This document shows, piece after piece, positions 1 through 10,976 of a stretch of DNA of 64,000 nucleotides. This DNA comes from Bisporella sp. PMI_857. Its lineage: Eukaryota; Ascomycota; Leotiomycetes; Helotiales; Helotiaceae. The translations under genes were made by a program, and so were the position numbers. The notes beneath the pieces are model-generated. The model saw only the letters and a program-made list of their open reading frames with translations. It had not been told where the DNA came from and ran no database searches. The stretch lies in the NCBI GenBank assembly GCA_021307315.1, contig JAJSPD010000013.1, forward strand, positions 1 to 64,000, in the 5' to 3' direction. Within the stretch, counting starts at the first letter, position 1, and every line of letters begins with the position of its first letter.

Positions 1-2450
1 ATTATAGCAAGTGCTAGCAGTAGCTACTTTTAAGATTAACAAGCGTTTTTTGCTTGAAAAAGCCGCCGAGCTTTAACAAGCTGAAAATAAAAAAAATGAA
101 GTAGCAGCAGTTAAATTTTTGCTCGGCTTTTAGCTTTTCCGAGATGTATTAGCAACAGCTTAAAAAGAAAGTTGCCGAAAAAAAGATTGCCGAAAAAAAA
201 ATTGCCGAGCTTAGCGAGTACGAAACCGCTAATTAGCTGTAACCGAGTTTTAGTAAATACTGTAAGCCAAGCTATAAAAGTTAGCAAAAGTAAGTTTTGT
301 TAATCGACGAATAAAAACTAACTGTAATTAAAAGCTCGGCTTTAGTTTTTGAAACATGTTTTTTTGCTGCTTCGAAACTGGAATGTTAGCTTTATTTGCA
401 CAAAAAAAAAACTTGTGTTTAAACTTAGCGAAACTTTTTGAATTTATTATATAAAGCTTGTAGTTGTTGAGAATTGGTGGTGTAGCCCACCCGTAAAGCA
501 TGGGCCATACCTTATGTAATAGCTTAGTCATCAGTGAAAGGGTAAAACCCCTTTCACTGAGCGACCTCCAAATAGTTCTATAATCAAGTCAATTCATCCT
601 CCCTGAACTACTGCACTTGGGCAGACATTGTGTACAGCACAAGCTTCCACTAATACCTATTTAACAGTAGTATTTTTTCCGCTGCTCGATTTGCTTGTTA
701 ACGTCGACTATATTTATAATAAACGTTTCGAGCATTTTAGCTACTATTATATAGCGTATAAACGACAAATAGTTTATTTTGTTTTTTAAAAAGCTTTAAG
801 CTAAGCTTGTTATTTTTCGAAATACGTATTTTAATTTGTTTTGCTTTGTTTCGAATATTTAAAAGTAACGCCGAAAAAAGCTGAATAGCTGAATTTCTTA
901 GCTTTTGTATATAAAATTTATTTTGTTATTAAGCTTTTGAATATTTCTAACACGAGCAAAAATAAAAAAATAAGCGAAGCGTAGCGTTTTTACTGTTATT
1001 TTTTGCTTTACTGTACAAAAAAAAAAGTCCGAACTTGAAAACTGAATAAAAAATAATTTCGAAGTAAATTTGCTTTTTGTTACTAGCTGTTTTTTCAGCT
1101 CGACAAACTGTGCAATTTATAGTCGCGTTTGCTTTTTGCTAGTAACTAACTTTTTTTGTATTTGCTATAAAGTGGCCTGTATTGTTATTATAGCAAAGTT
1201 CTCAAAAAATAATAGTTTTGTTTCGTTGTTTTAAAAAAAGCCGGAGTTTGAAACATATAGTACTTTCGAAATAATTACTGCTACTTTGTTTTTAGCACCG
1301 CGTTGTATATTTGTAAAGTTAGCTATTGTTGTATTTGTAACAAAATAACAAAATAAATAAAATAACAAAATAAGTAAATTAAAAAATAAATATAATATCG
1401 AAAGCTTTTTAATTGCGCGAAACGTAAATTTACGAGCTGCGACTTTTTCGAAAAAAAAAAAAAGTAAACGAACACTGCTATAAGTTGTCGAAAGTTTTTC
1501 GAGTTTCCGGTACAATATTTTAACTTTTGTAAAAAGTAAGTATTCGAGCTTTTTTAGAAAAATATTAAGCCTTTTCAGGCTGTTAATTAAAAAGAGTTAT
1601 AAATAATGTCACGGCACAAGCTGTGAATTTACAAATACAAAAAGCAGCTGTAGTACTATACGAGAATCTATAGCTAAAAAAGGAAGAAAAAGCTCGAGAA
1701 AAGCAAGCTATATATACACGAGGAGCTCGGGGAGCTCGCCTAATATGGATCACGTGTGCTTGGGAGCACGCGACGTGACACTTGTGAACTACGTTAATTT
1801 TATTATGTATTTACTTAAAATAAGTAGTATACAATAAATTTTATACTAAATATAATGATTTTTATACTTTAAACATTAATAACTTTTGTCACGAAAGCCC
1901 AATCTTTTGGCCTGGTGAGGCGCCTAGTAAAGTGGTTCTATTACAAGAATACTAAACTAAGGAGGAAAGGCAATTGTTGTGCGCGATCATGATAGAAATG
2001 AGGGGTCGTGCCAAGCCTATCTAGGTCACATGATCCATGATCGTGACAACTTTTATAATTTTTATTTAATTTTGTTTGTTTTAGCGTTTAAAAAAAATAC
2101 CTTATTATATATATATATATATATATATGCTAATACTTATATAGCATATAATTTAAAAAACAAATACAAAATGTACAGATTTTAACACACTTACAAGTTT
2201 TGGCGCATATTAGCTTTGCGAAACTGAACAAAGTACAAATAAATTAATTTTATTACTACACAACAATAACACGTTTACATATATTAAAAAAATGTATATA
2301 CCAGTATTTAACAATAATATAACATTAGACATACTTTTTACTACGTACAAAAGCTTAGTTGTTGTGTAGTAATATAGTTGTTGCAATGAAAAAAAAAAAG
2401 TGGTGCACACCCTGAGAAATCAGGTTTTGGAAAGCCATATAGGATATGGT
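1..2450. repeat. AT-rich repeat wreckage, probably RIP-mutated transposon remnants
   Basis: This stretch is far richer in A and T than the rest of the window and carries no credible gene. Two parts still read like the charged tail of a transposase. Around 150-236 the forward strand gives a lysine/alanine/glutamate-rich, coiled-coil-like run that ends in a stop. Around 1615-1790 a similar KAA..EEKAR-type run is broken by stops. Such tails occur in fungal pogo/Fot1-type elements, but the match is only by style. The composition and the many TAA/TAG codons fit repeat-induced point mutation (C to T in repeats). A 9-nt inverted pair TTGTCACGA (1886-1894) / TCGTGACAA (2041-2049) may be the ends of a small element. 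A second inverted pair built on TACTACACAAC lies near 2251-2266 and 2354-2371. Confidence 0.6.
2106..2128. repeat. TA dinucleotide microsatellite
   Basis: About eleven TA units sit in the AT-rich repeat region. It is a simple sequence repeat with no sign of function. Confidence 0.8.
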
Positions 2451-2815
2451 AATAGTTTGTGGTCATGACTGGTAAGCAAAGGATCACTGAATAGTTGCGA
2501 TGCAGAAATGAATGACCAGGTAGTTGTTAAGGAGACAGATGGAGGTAGTTTATTAAACCAATTCAAAACCAAGCTTGATAGAGAGCACAGCGGATAAGAC
2601 GTGCGAATTTACGAGAATAAGTCGGACAGCAATACATCACTGCATCACCTAGTACGACACCTAAGGCGGTATCATGTAAATAGCAAACTACATGTTGTTG
2701 CCTAACCTATCATATGCATACCCATCCTGGTGAAGAAAACAAGAGATCCAATGGCCTCTGCCCAGCATCATATTCGTAAAGTGTAACCTGTCACGCCGCA
2801 ACGAGTAACGAGTGA
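2451..2815. other. intergenic, 3' flank of the fasciclin gene
   Basis: Base composition returns to that of the gene-bearing region. No coding potential or structured element was seen; it probably holds the 3' untranslated region of the fasciclin gene transcribed leftwards. Confidence 0.5.
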
Positions 2816-4319
2816 CTACAACTCCTCGTATCTCTCCTCAATGTCAAAGCGTGCCTTAAAATCTTCAAGGTCCATCTCCTCACCCATATAAGCAGTACCC
2901 CCTGGCGTCTTCGGTGGAATTAATAGGCTCGACACTATATGGATAACACCGTCCTTTGCAAGTCCATCCTGGACTGCGATGCTGTTGAAGCCATTGATCT
3001 TGATTGTAATGAAACCCCCCCATCGAGCAATGTCAATACTCAGGCTTTTGTCGGCTAGCAACGTTGGGAGGTCGATGTGGAAATGCCCTTTGGGAATATC
3101 CTCCGCAACTTCCTCATCAACAAGGTACGACTCAGAGGCACTCTTGGCTTTGTAAAAAGCATCAGAGTAGAGAGTCTGGTTGGCAACGATATGATATTCC
3201 AGCAGGGCCTTTAGATATTTTTGGCCATATTTGCTGAAGAGGAAGGCATTGATCTTGGGGCCAAGTTTTTGGAATGCAAGGTTGGAAGGAGCAAAAAACG
3301 TTCCACCGGTATGTGGTGCGTCAGCAAGCAATTCGGCCAGCCCTGTCTTCAAAAGCGCCAATTGTAAGGTCGAGAACTGGGATGGGAGAAGCTCAATGAT
3401 TTTGAGAGTGGGAGGGGGAGGGAGCAGGAGAGAATCGACGCCGTGAATAACACCATTAGTGCCGAACTATATTTGATCAGTGGAAACTTGACAGAGGGGA
3501 AAACAGCGCACTGACGATATTGGTAGCAACGATTCTGCTGTAGAAATTCACGGCTAAACCCTTGAGACCAAGACTTACGCGCAGGCGTTGCGGCTCGTCA
3601 CCAAGAGACGGCGACTTCAAAGTAGTAGGAATGGTATGTGACACCAAGACCCGACCTGCAGGGTAGAAGTCTGGTGAGACATGGTACTGGAGGACCTTTT
3701 TGATAAGTTCTTTGGGTGGTTTCTCCCCATGATCCGGGATCTTCTTAAATGCCTTGTCTGTAGGTGCAAAGACAGTGTAGTTGGCCTTGGTGCCGTTCAA
3801 TGCCTCAACCAGATCCGGAAACTCGTCAATCAGCTTTGCGAGCTTGGTGGTGTACTTACTGCCTGCGATAAGTTCGTAGACGGTGAGGTTAGGCTTCTTG
3901 CCATCGCCGTGGCCGGGATGCCTGGGTCTTCGGTGAGGAGGACGGCCTGGTCTTTGGTGCGGAGGGTGCTCTGGTGGATGATGCGGCCCATCAAAGAGGT
4001 CGATATCTTCAACTGTGGTCGCGGCGGAGTCAAGCCACCCCTCAATATCCCATTTGATCATGGCAGAATGGCACTCAACCATTGATTTTGCCCTGGAGGC
4101 GGCATTGATGGCCGAGTCCAAAGCATTCTCGGAGAAGGTTACGGCGTCCTTCAATTTGTCTTCCACCGAAGCCCAGACACTGTCAACTGTTCCCTGTAGC
4201 TTTTTGGTGATGGATTGGGGTTCTTTCTTGAGAAAGACCTGCTCTGCAACCTGCTCGTCCGGAATGACAAAGGCAGATGCCACGGCCGCAAGCGGCAGTA
4301 AAGTATTGATCAACTTCAT
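2816..4319 (-). CDS. secreted protein with two fasciclin (FAS1) domains
   Basis: Coding exons are 4319-3516 and 3466-2816, giving 484 residues. The 49-nt intron (3515-3467) begins GTCAGT, has a CTGAT branch-like site and ends ATAG; it joins VATNI to FGTNGVIHGVD in phase. The protein starts with a signal peptide (MKLINTLLPLAAVASAF). A His/Pro/Arg-rich low-complexity linker (about residues 118-140) follows. The first FAS1 domain (about 147-290) has YTVFAPTDKAF. The second (about 310-450) has GTFFAPSNLAF and ends with DGVIHIVSSLLIPP. FAS1 proteins are extracellular or cell-wall adhesion-type proteins; no enzymatic role is claimed. The 5' leader carries a CCT-rich repeat (4351-4372). The start ATG directly precedes the hydrophobic signal sequence, which supports the choice. 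Confidence 0.88.
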
Positions 4320-4350
4320 TGGTGTTGATGTATCTGAGGCGGAGGAGGGA

Positions 4351-4372
4351 GAGGAGGAGGAGGAGGAGGAGG
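4351..4372. repeat. GGA/TCC trinucleotide run in the fasciclin leader
   Basis: A run of GGAGGA units on the plus strand, read as a pyrimidine-rich CCT run upstream of the fasciclin start. CT-rich leaders are common in filamentous fungi. Confidence 0.6.
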
Positions 4373-5230
4373 GTGGTTTACGAAGAGGAGACGGGGTGTT
4401 GTTTTGGTAGGGATAGATATATATGCTAGAGTTTTAGTTTACTAGAAGACAGGGGAATGAGCTAATAGATGATGATGGTTGTGCAAGAGAGCTGACGCCG
4501 CACGGTGATGAAACAAGCTTTTGATTCGGTGCCGATGATTCGCTCCAAAGGATAGAAGCAGACCGAGGACATGAATTGGCGTAAAGGTGTAATGTTTAAT
4601 ATGTAATGTGTAATTGAATTGGAATGGAATAATAATGAATCAAGTGCGTCTATTGAGTTGTTGCTCACAAGCGTCCTGGCTGGTAAGAGATGAATGCATC
4701 TGAGTAAAGGTTGATTGATGTCTTTTTCTCTGGAACTCCAGCATCGCTGTTGCCTTGAGGTTTACCCCGCGGGAAGCTTGCGCGTCTTTCTCCTACCTAT
4801 AACCTATAACCTGTAACCTGTAGCTGTTGCTGTTACTGTGGCTGTGACTGTAGGGTTTTGGGTGGTGATTTATTCATCATCATCATCGCATTGGCAGATA
4901 TTATCATCATTATTATTTAACCCCGCCCCGGCTTTACCCCCGCCATCTCGGCCCCGGAAGTTGTCGTTTCCCCGATACATTGCTGACTAATCAAATAGAT
5001 GACTAATCCTCACGTGATATATTTATCGGAGTTTCTGTTTTCTGTTTCAAAGGACAAACAACAACAGACGTGCCGCGGCTGGCTGTACGTTCCCGACGCT
5101 AATCTCATTTCAGTCTAGAGGTACCGCGGTACAACCACGATACAATTTGAATCCCGCCGAAACCCTTATAAATCAAACCACTTCTTCCCATATATCCCTT
5201 CACGTCGACACAACAACTAATCTGCCAAAC
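4373..5230. promoter_or_regulatory. divergent upstream region of the fasciclin and F-box-like/TPR genes
   Basis: The region separates two divergently transcribed genes, so it must hold both promoters. It contains short heptamer-like repeats (CCTATAA, CCTATAA, CCTGTAA, CCTGTAG near 4794-4822), an alternating CTGTTG/CTGTGG stretch (4822-4852) and CATCATCATC near 4876. No specific factor site can be assigned. Confidence 0.4.
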
Positions 5231-6406
5231 ATGGCCACCTCTTGCAAGCTGCTCGGGCTTCCCGGAGAGATCCGTGAGGCCATCTATCACGAAATCCTCT
5301 TCTCCCCCAAGAATAAATACGACATCGGAAACGAGTACAAGAAGTACAGGTTTGATCTGAGCGTCTTCCGGACTTGCCATCAAATCTACTCCGAGGCCCG
5401 AGCTGTTTTCCGCCGCGACAACATCTTTGTTGCTGTCGATACCCCATGGCCAGATGCGCAGAACTACGTTGGCATGGAAGGTTATGTTCCAATCGTGGTC
5501 AGCGGCGAAAAGGCATTGCGCTTTAATAATGTGCACCTGAGGGTACAGATCACCCCGCAGTTCGCGGCACTGGACGAGGCCGACTTGCGCAGATTCATCC
5601 TCACCATCGATGATCTCGCCAGCTTTACTTACATGTGGTACCATTCTAATCTATCCCATCCTGGCATGAACGAGCATCTACGCCTCATTCTCAAACTTCA
5701 AGATCCCTATCAGCTGGCATTCGAGGATAAGCCAATTCCTAAAGCCATCCAGCGCAAGCTTCTCGAGCCTTTTGGGCTCGTTAAGAATTTATATCAAGTC
5801 GTGGTGCAAGGCGATCACTATGCGTCAGTGGAGAAGACAATGCGGGAGCAAATGGCTGTTCCCTATCCGACGGTGGAGAAGTGTCTCGAGGAATCTACAC
5901 GATTAAAGGATGAGGGCAATGACGCATTGAGGAAAGGCCAGTATCAGGATGCTTTGCGATTATACCGGGAGTCACATAGACATCTCATGATTATATGCGA
6001 GGGACGCCGTCGTTCTGTATGGGGAGACGCTTATTTTCATGTGCAATGCCGAGAAGGGCAGTTTAAGGACCAGTTTGCACAGATTGTAAGACTCGTCCTG
6101 CGGGTCCGACTCGTCTCAAACACTGTGATGGCATACCTCAAACTGAATAATTACGAAGAGGCAGCATTCTGGGGCATGCGCACGATCAAGATCTTCCAGG
6201 AGAGCATCCAACAGGGAGACGAAGCTAGACAGGATTTCCCAGCGGCTCCAGAAATAGGCAAGATTTACTATCGGACCGGCGTAGCCTGCAGAGAGCTAGG
6301 TGATAAACCTCGAGCATATCAGATGATGAAGGTTGCGAAACTCTACTTACCGCATGATACAACTGTTGCAAAGGACTTTGAAGCTTTGAAGCAATATAAG
6401 CCATGA
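5231..6406 (+). CDS. F-box-like protein with a TPR-type C-terminal region
   Basis: A single exon of 391 residues. The ATG at 5231 lies in a good context (AAACATGGCC). The reading frame stays open upstream only to a TTG, so this ATG was chosen. The N-terminus has LLGLPGEIREAIYHEIL followed by FRTCHQIYSEARAVF. This is the LPxEIRxxIY...ChQIxxEA pattern of fungal F-box-like proteins. Residues about 218-260 (ESTRLKDEGNDALRKGQYQDAL) have the Gly/Ala/Tyr spacing of a TPR helix pair, and further TPR-like helices follow to the C-terminus (YYRTGVACRELGDKPRAY). F-box proteins usually recruit substrates to SCF ubiquitin ligases; here the TPR region would be the substrate or partner surface. That role is inference and the target is unknown. 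Confidence 0.75.
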   Translation: MATSCKLLGLPGEIREAIYHEILFSPKNKYDIGNEYKKYRFDLSVFRTCHQIYSEARAVFRRDNIFVAVDTPWPDAQNYVGMEGYVPIVVSGEKALRFNNVHLRVQITPQFAALDEADLRRFILTIDDLASFTYMWYHSNLSHPGMNEHLRLILKLQDPYQLAFEDKPIPKAIQRKLLEPFGLVKNLYQVVVQGDHYASVEKTMREQMAVPYPTVEKCLEESTRLKDEGNDALRKGQYQDALRLYRESHRHLMIICEGRRRSVWGDAYFHVQCREGQFKDQFAQIVRLVLRVRLVSNTVMAYLKLNNYEEAAFWGMRTIKIFQESIQQGDEARQDFPAAPEIGKIYYRTGVACRELGDKPRAYQMMKVAKLYLPHDTTVAKDFEALKQYKP

Positions 6407-7308
6407 TGTGCACGAATTCGCATCACAGGCCATTATTTCCACTTTCACATATTAGTGAACACGCTTCATCCCTCCATCTGATAAGGCTTCTCTATATCAC
6501 TCTCGCCTTCCACTTTCTACCTGCTGTACGGTATCCTGCATTTCCTGAGACCATTCGCCAACACCCAGACTTTCAAAACGAAGTCCGTTTAGTGGCATCC
6601 GGCTATGAGATGCATATTTAGTCTTGGGAATCAGTAAGCATAGGGCCAATGAACTTAAGTTTTCATGTCTCACAACTTCGTTAGATCATCCTGAGGCCGA
6701 TAGTGATAGTATTCTGCCAGATGAGCTCGGAAGGGAGCCAGGGTGACCCCACTCAAAAGACTACCGTGATGCAAGCATCTACTTCTAGTGTGCCTCCAAC
6801 TAGCCGGGGTGCGACGCCTTTCATTCTGGTTGTGGGTCGCTTTTGGATTTCTTCAGAGGTGCAAGCTGAGCAGCAACCAATTTTATGATCAGTGAAGAGA
6901 ATTTCGCTATTCTTCAAACTGTTCTTCGTACACTTTCTTGATCATTCCGACCGGTAGCTATATGTATTTTTTGAGATTACGACTTCAGCTATTTTATGGC
7001 ATGCTTTGATAAAACGGCGACCATTTGATGCTATTTCTCATCTATTGATGAAAATTGGCTTCAAATATGTCTCGTACGGCTCTATTGAGCTTGGCCTAAG
7101 CAGTTTTCGCCCACTATGCTCGTTATATACGCGGTGATTTTGGTATCTGGGTTAAGCTAAGCCCGTCAAGATCTAAATTTAGTTGATTCCATAAATTTCG
7201 TGGGGATATACGGCCAGGAAGATGCCCGAAATTATCAAATTGTCTGGAGTTTGAAGATTGTTCGAAGTTGGACGCCGGTCCAACGTTCGAAGAATCTCTA
7301 AAACTGGA
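6407..7308. other. intergenic between convergent genes
   Basis: The neighbouring genes point towards each other, so this region should hold both 3' ends. No credible coding sequence or repeat was seen. Confidence 0.5.
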
Positions 7309-8586
7309 TTACCTAACAGTCAAGGTTTGTCTAGAGTCTGAGTTTTGATTGCATTGAAGAACATCTTGTCCTGTTGGCTTGTCACGTCCTGTACTAGACG
7401 CTTCATCTATCTCCTCGCCCGGCCCTTGACGTGCTGCATTACGTCGTTCATCGTCTTGTAACTCTGCACGTGTTTGCACAAGAAGTTCCGACTCACCTTC
7501 CTCTTGAGCTTGCTCTGTGTTCTGGTGATTTAACGCTCCTATTGAAAACGTATTACCAAGGTTCCGACGTTTCGGTGGTAAAAGGATAGTCGCGGGTGTC
7601 CCGTTGCAGCTGCCATCACCTTCGCCATCTTCGGTTGGCGTATGTATAGGATCATGATGGCTGCGTGTGATACGCGAAATACTAGATGGGCTTCCGTCAT
7701 TACTGGGCCATTGCCGTGGCCGACTCATGAAATCGCTTTCATCTTCACTCAAAGCCGTTAGCCTGGTCTACGAATGTGTCCACTCTCTCATCTCCGTCCT
7801 ATTCAACTACCTTATCGTCGGATTGCGTGCATTTGTCTCACGTTCAACACCTAATCCTCCGAGTTCCTCAACCCTATTATGAAATGCTTCCTCGAATCTT
7901 TCCCTCATGCCGCGCACAAAATTCGGATTAAGAAAAGCCTCCGCCTCAATCTGGACTGGATACGACTCTTCATCTGGTACCTGAAGAATTAATTCTTCTA
8001 CTCCTAGGAACCCCACCAGCTGTACGGCATCAGGTTCATTTGGCGGTCTTTGTGAGTCGCCTAGGACTTGGGCTATGCTTTCATAATTTCGGATCGAAGG
8101 ATTTGCCGCGAGCCATCTGATCTGGCGATAATTCTCCATTATTGAAAGCCAGTGCGCGCCTGTATTCCTGTTATCAATCCAGAGCCTTGTCCCGCGATGG
8201 AACCAGAAGTGGTTCAGTGCATTTGACCCACCGAAATATAATACATCTGTAGCAACGTGAAAACGATTCGGGTCAAGCTGTTCTTGAAATTCGGCGAACT
8301 GGCTTGCATTCTTTGGTGGGTTGGAGGGACTAAGCCTAAAACTGGTTACGGCATTGAATAAACGCTTCTCTCCTGGTAGCTTGGTTGGTGTGGAAGATTG
8401 CCGAATAGTCCTCAGAGGCATGTTCAACATCTGGTCGTCGTCTGTATACGCCTAGAAGCGCAGGAGTGTGCCAATGCGCCTTGCCCGGGTGAATACGCGG
8501 GGCGGTAGGGGGGCACTGATGATCCGGTTCCGCAGTTCTTGGGGGAGGTACGAGAAGAGCAGGAAGGCATCTGGAAGGTTTGGTGC
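7309..8586 (-). CDS. 2EXR/F-box-like fungal protein with an in-frame TAG (short intron or pseudogene)
   Basis: Read leftwards, the frame begins after a probable acceptor CAG at 8589-8587 and encodes FLLFSYLPQELRNRII, the signature FxxLPxELRxxI of 2EXR/F-box-like fungal proteins. An in-frame TAG occurs at 8454-8452. The same frame then continues (first ATG at 8430) through YFGGSNALNHFWF and NYRQIRWLAANP to 7811. A 63-nt intron (7810-7748; GTAGTT donor, GCTAAC branch) joins it to a 146-codon, Ser/Glu/Asp-rich tail ending at 7309. Starting at 8430 would give 352 residues but lose the LPxELR motif. A 45-nt GTATTC...TTCTAG segment (8496-8452) could be an intron that removes the stop in frame. No first exon or start ATG was found upstream. 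Family function is unknown. Confidence 0.5.
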
Positions 8587-10976
8587 CTGTTGTTTTTTGT
8601 GAATGAGGAGTTAGAGATATCAAGGGTTACCTACACATTGCCCTATACAAGTGGGATCAGATCTTCACGACCGTCATTTTTGATTCTTTGCAGGAGATCA
8701 TAATGAGTCTCGCCTTCCCGAGGTTGCCTGCGGACGGTCGTGGATCTTTGTCTTTTCTTACGTGATATTGTGTACAGTGCAATCGTTGTTTACTCACAGA
8801 TCCTTGGGTCTAATCTTATACTTATCCTTACTAACCTCGCGCTACAAATAAACAGACTCGTTTGGCCGCTCTTTCTTTCGCATTGTTTATTTTTGATAAT
8901 ACATTTCACCTTCCGGTACGTAAGGTCAAAGAGGTCAAAGATAAATTTCATCGGCTACTTTTCTTAATCTTGGATGACCCGATGGTTTGTTCTTTCCATT
9001 GCGAAGAAATTTTAATATTCCTCTTCTCGGATATTGCCTTGACATTCCATATAAAGCTGCTCCACTGGCCATAGCCGCTTTGATATGTACTGTTACCTTG
9101 ACACGGGCCATTGCACCGTCTAGCCATCTAATTATGTCAAATGGTATAAATATCTTCCAATAAACAAGTTAATATCTCTTTGGGAATGACGCACCAAAAT
9201 TCGAGAATGAAATTCCCCCAAAATTGATAGATACTGCAGAGTGTAGCCAAATAGTGGAACCGGTGTATGGTCACGTGAATGAAATTATCGTATTAGAATC
9301 ACCAACAGGAAGATCAGAATATGATCGTTTCGCATCTCTCAATTACTTATCACAGCAGGAGGAAAGAAACTTTTGACCGATATGCATTTCATGGAACTTG
9401 GAAGTTGAATCAAGGAGGATACTTGAAGCCTCAGGATCGAACTTCTCCTGCCTACATCCGCTTCAGCTGGTTTCGTCCCACAAAGTCCTGCATATGCAGA
9501 GTCCTCTGAAATCATCCGGTCACCAAGACGCGTCATTAATTAATTGAGATCAAGTCCTACTTAATTTCCTCTTCTCATTCGTCGCCTTAGGACGATTTGT
9601 CACTTGTCACCTAGCCAATTTCACTCACCGACTGTCTCCACTCCAGTCCTGGAAGACGGCTGACGATGCGAGTCTTGATCCATTCCCCCATCCCGAGCCA
9701 AACCCTACTCGCATCTTCCTCTGCGCTCTCCCATCATTGAGTTACGCGAGCGGCACGTGCAGTTGCCATCGTCAAAACAGGCCCGTACGTCTGCCCGATG
9801 TAGAGCCCTTGGGGGTTGTCTTGACGGATTCTAAATTTGGGAGTCAAGTTACTGAAATCTAATTATGGAACAGCTTTGCAACACATTTGCGGCGGATTTA
9901 CCCTCTAATTTTAGATTCTGAGGATATGAAGTGGCTATATCTATTGACCTGACCTCCAGGAAGCTGGAATTTGATAAGTTTTACTTGGAGGTTGCCAAAA
10001 CCTATCCATCGCGCAAGCACTCAAGCCCGGACATTCTCTACAACCTCACATTGCAATCTATTTGATTTCGCCCGTTTCTGCCTCTTGTGTTCACTGTCCC
10101 AACGAGTGCTCACAACCTCGAAATGCAGCAATCACTTTTTTTTTGCTGTAGGACTCTGGAAACTGGTATGGGACAGATCCAGGAGCGGGCATCAGAATAC
10201 ATGCCGAGAGACACGAAGACTTCGCTATACCCCCCCTAACACATGATTGTGTCTACATACTCAAGGGTCTACTTGGGCATTAAAGATGTTTCATCCAAAA
10301 AAACTGGCTCCACAGCATCCATATAGGTAGGACTTGACTCGACTCAGACTACGACATATCCATCTACCATGGCCTCATACTTGGATCAGATTACAATCAT
10401 CTCCATTGCCGAACTTCCGATTCTTAAAACTTGCTGAGAGTAGTTCAATGTCTTATGTCACCCAAGGAATTACATGAACACAGCAAAAGTCCTGCCACGT
10501 CGTGTCCGAGACTTCTTCAGCGGCGTAGTAACCGTGTCTGCAAGTTCAGGTGTGAGGGGGGCGGGGATGTCAAGGCTGACAGGCTGACAGCAAATGCCTG
10601 CCGAGCACCAGACCAACATAGCTGACCAACCACTACACCACATCAATTCATTTTGCCTAACCTTAATGGCTCAGCCTACGAGATCCACCAGTAAATGCGC
10701 CCAATCGAATAGTCATTTCGATGGTTCGCACATGGATGGACATGCAGGAGTCCTGGACTCGGTGAGAGTAGTTGCCTCATCACCACGTGACCTTCAGGCA
10801 GTGTGCCAAAGCAGGAATTGCAATTGAGTAGGAATTGAGGACTGTTCACACCTCAAAGACTTATACTCGATAGGTGGCAACGAAGTTTCAATGTCATCAA
10901 AACTGGCGATTGCTTCATTGTCCTGAAGCATTTCAATTGACTGTAAAGTATTAGCGATCCTGACAACCAACAAATC
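8587..10976. other. long intergenic region
   Basis: About 2.4 kb with only short chance open frames on both strands. It may hold the missing first exon of the leftward 2EXR-like gene near 8590-8720 and the promoter of the rightward zinc-finger gene. No RNA gene or transposon structure was recognised. Confidence 0.45.

Noticed and set aside
1886..2049. Short inverted pair TTGTCACGA as transposon ends
   Set aside because: Only 9 bp and no flanking duplication seen; kept as a note in the repeat block, not as an element.
4794..4822. Heptamer repeats resembling telomere units
   Set aside because: Only four imperfect units (CCTATAA/CCTGTAA), not the fungal CCCTAA array.
5147..5230. Upstream extension of the F-box-like/TPR protein
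   Set aside because: The extended frame starts with TTG; the ATG at 5231 has good context and directly precedes the conserved N-terminus.
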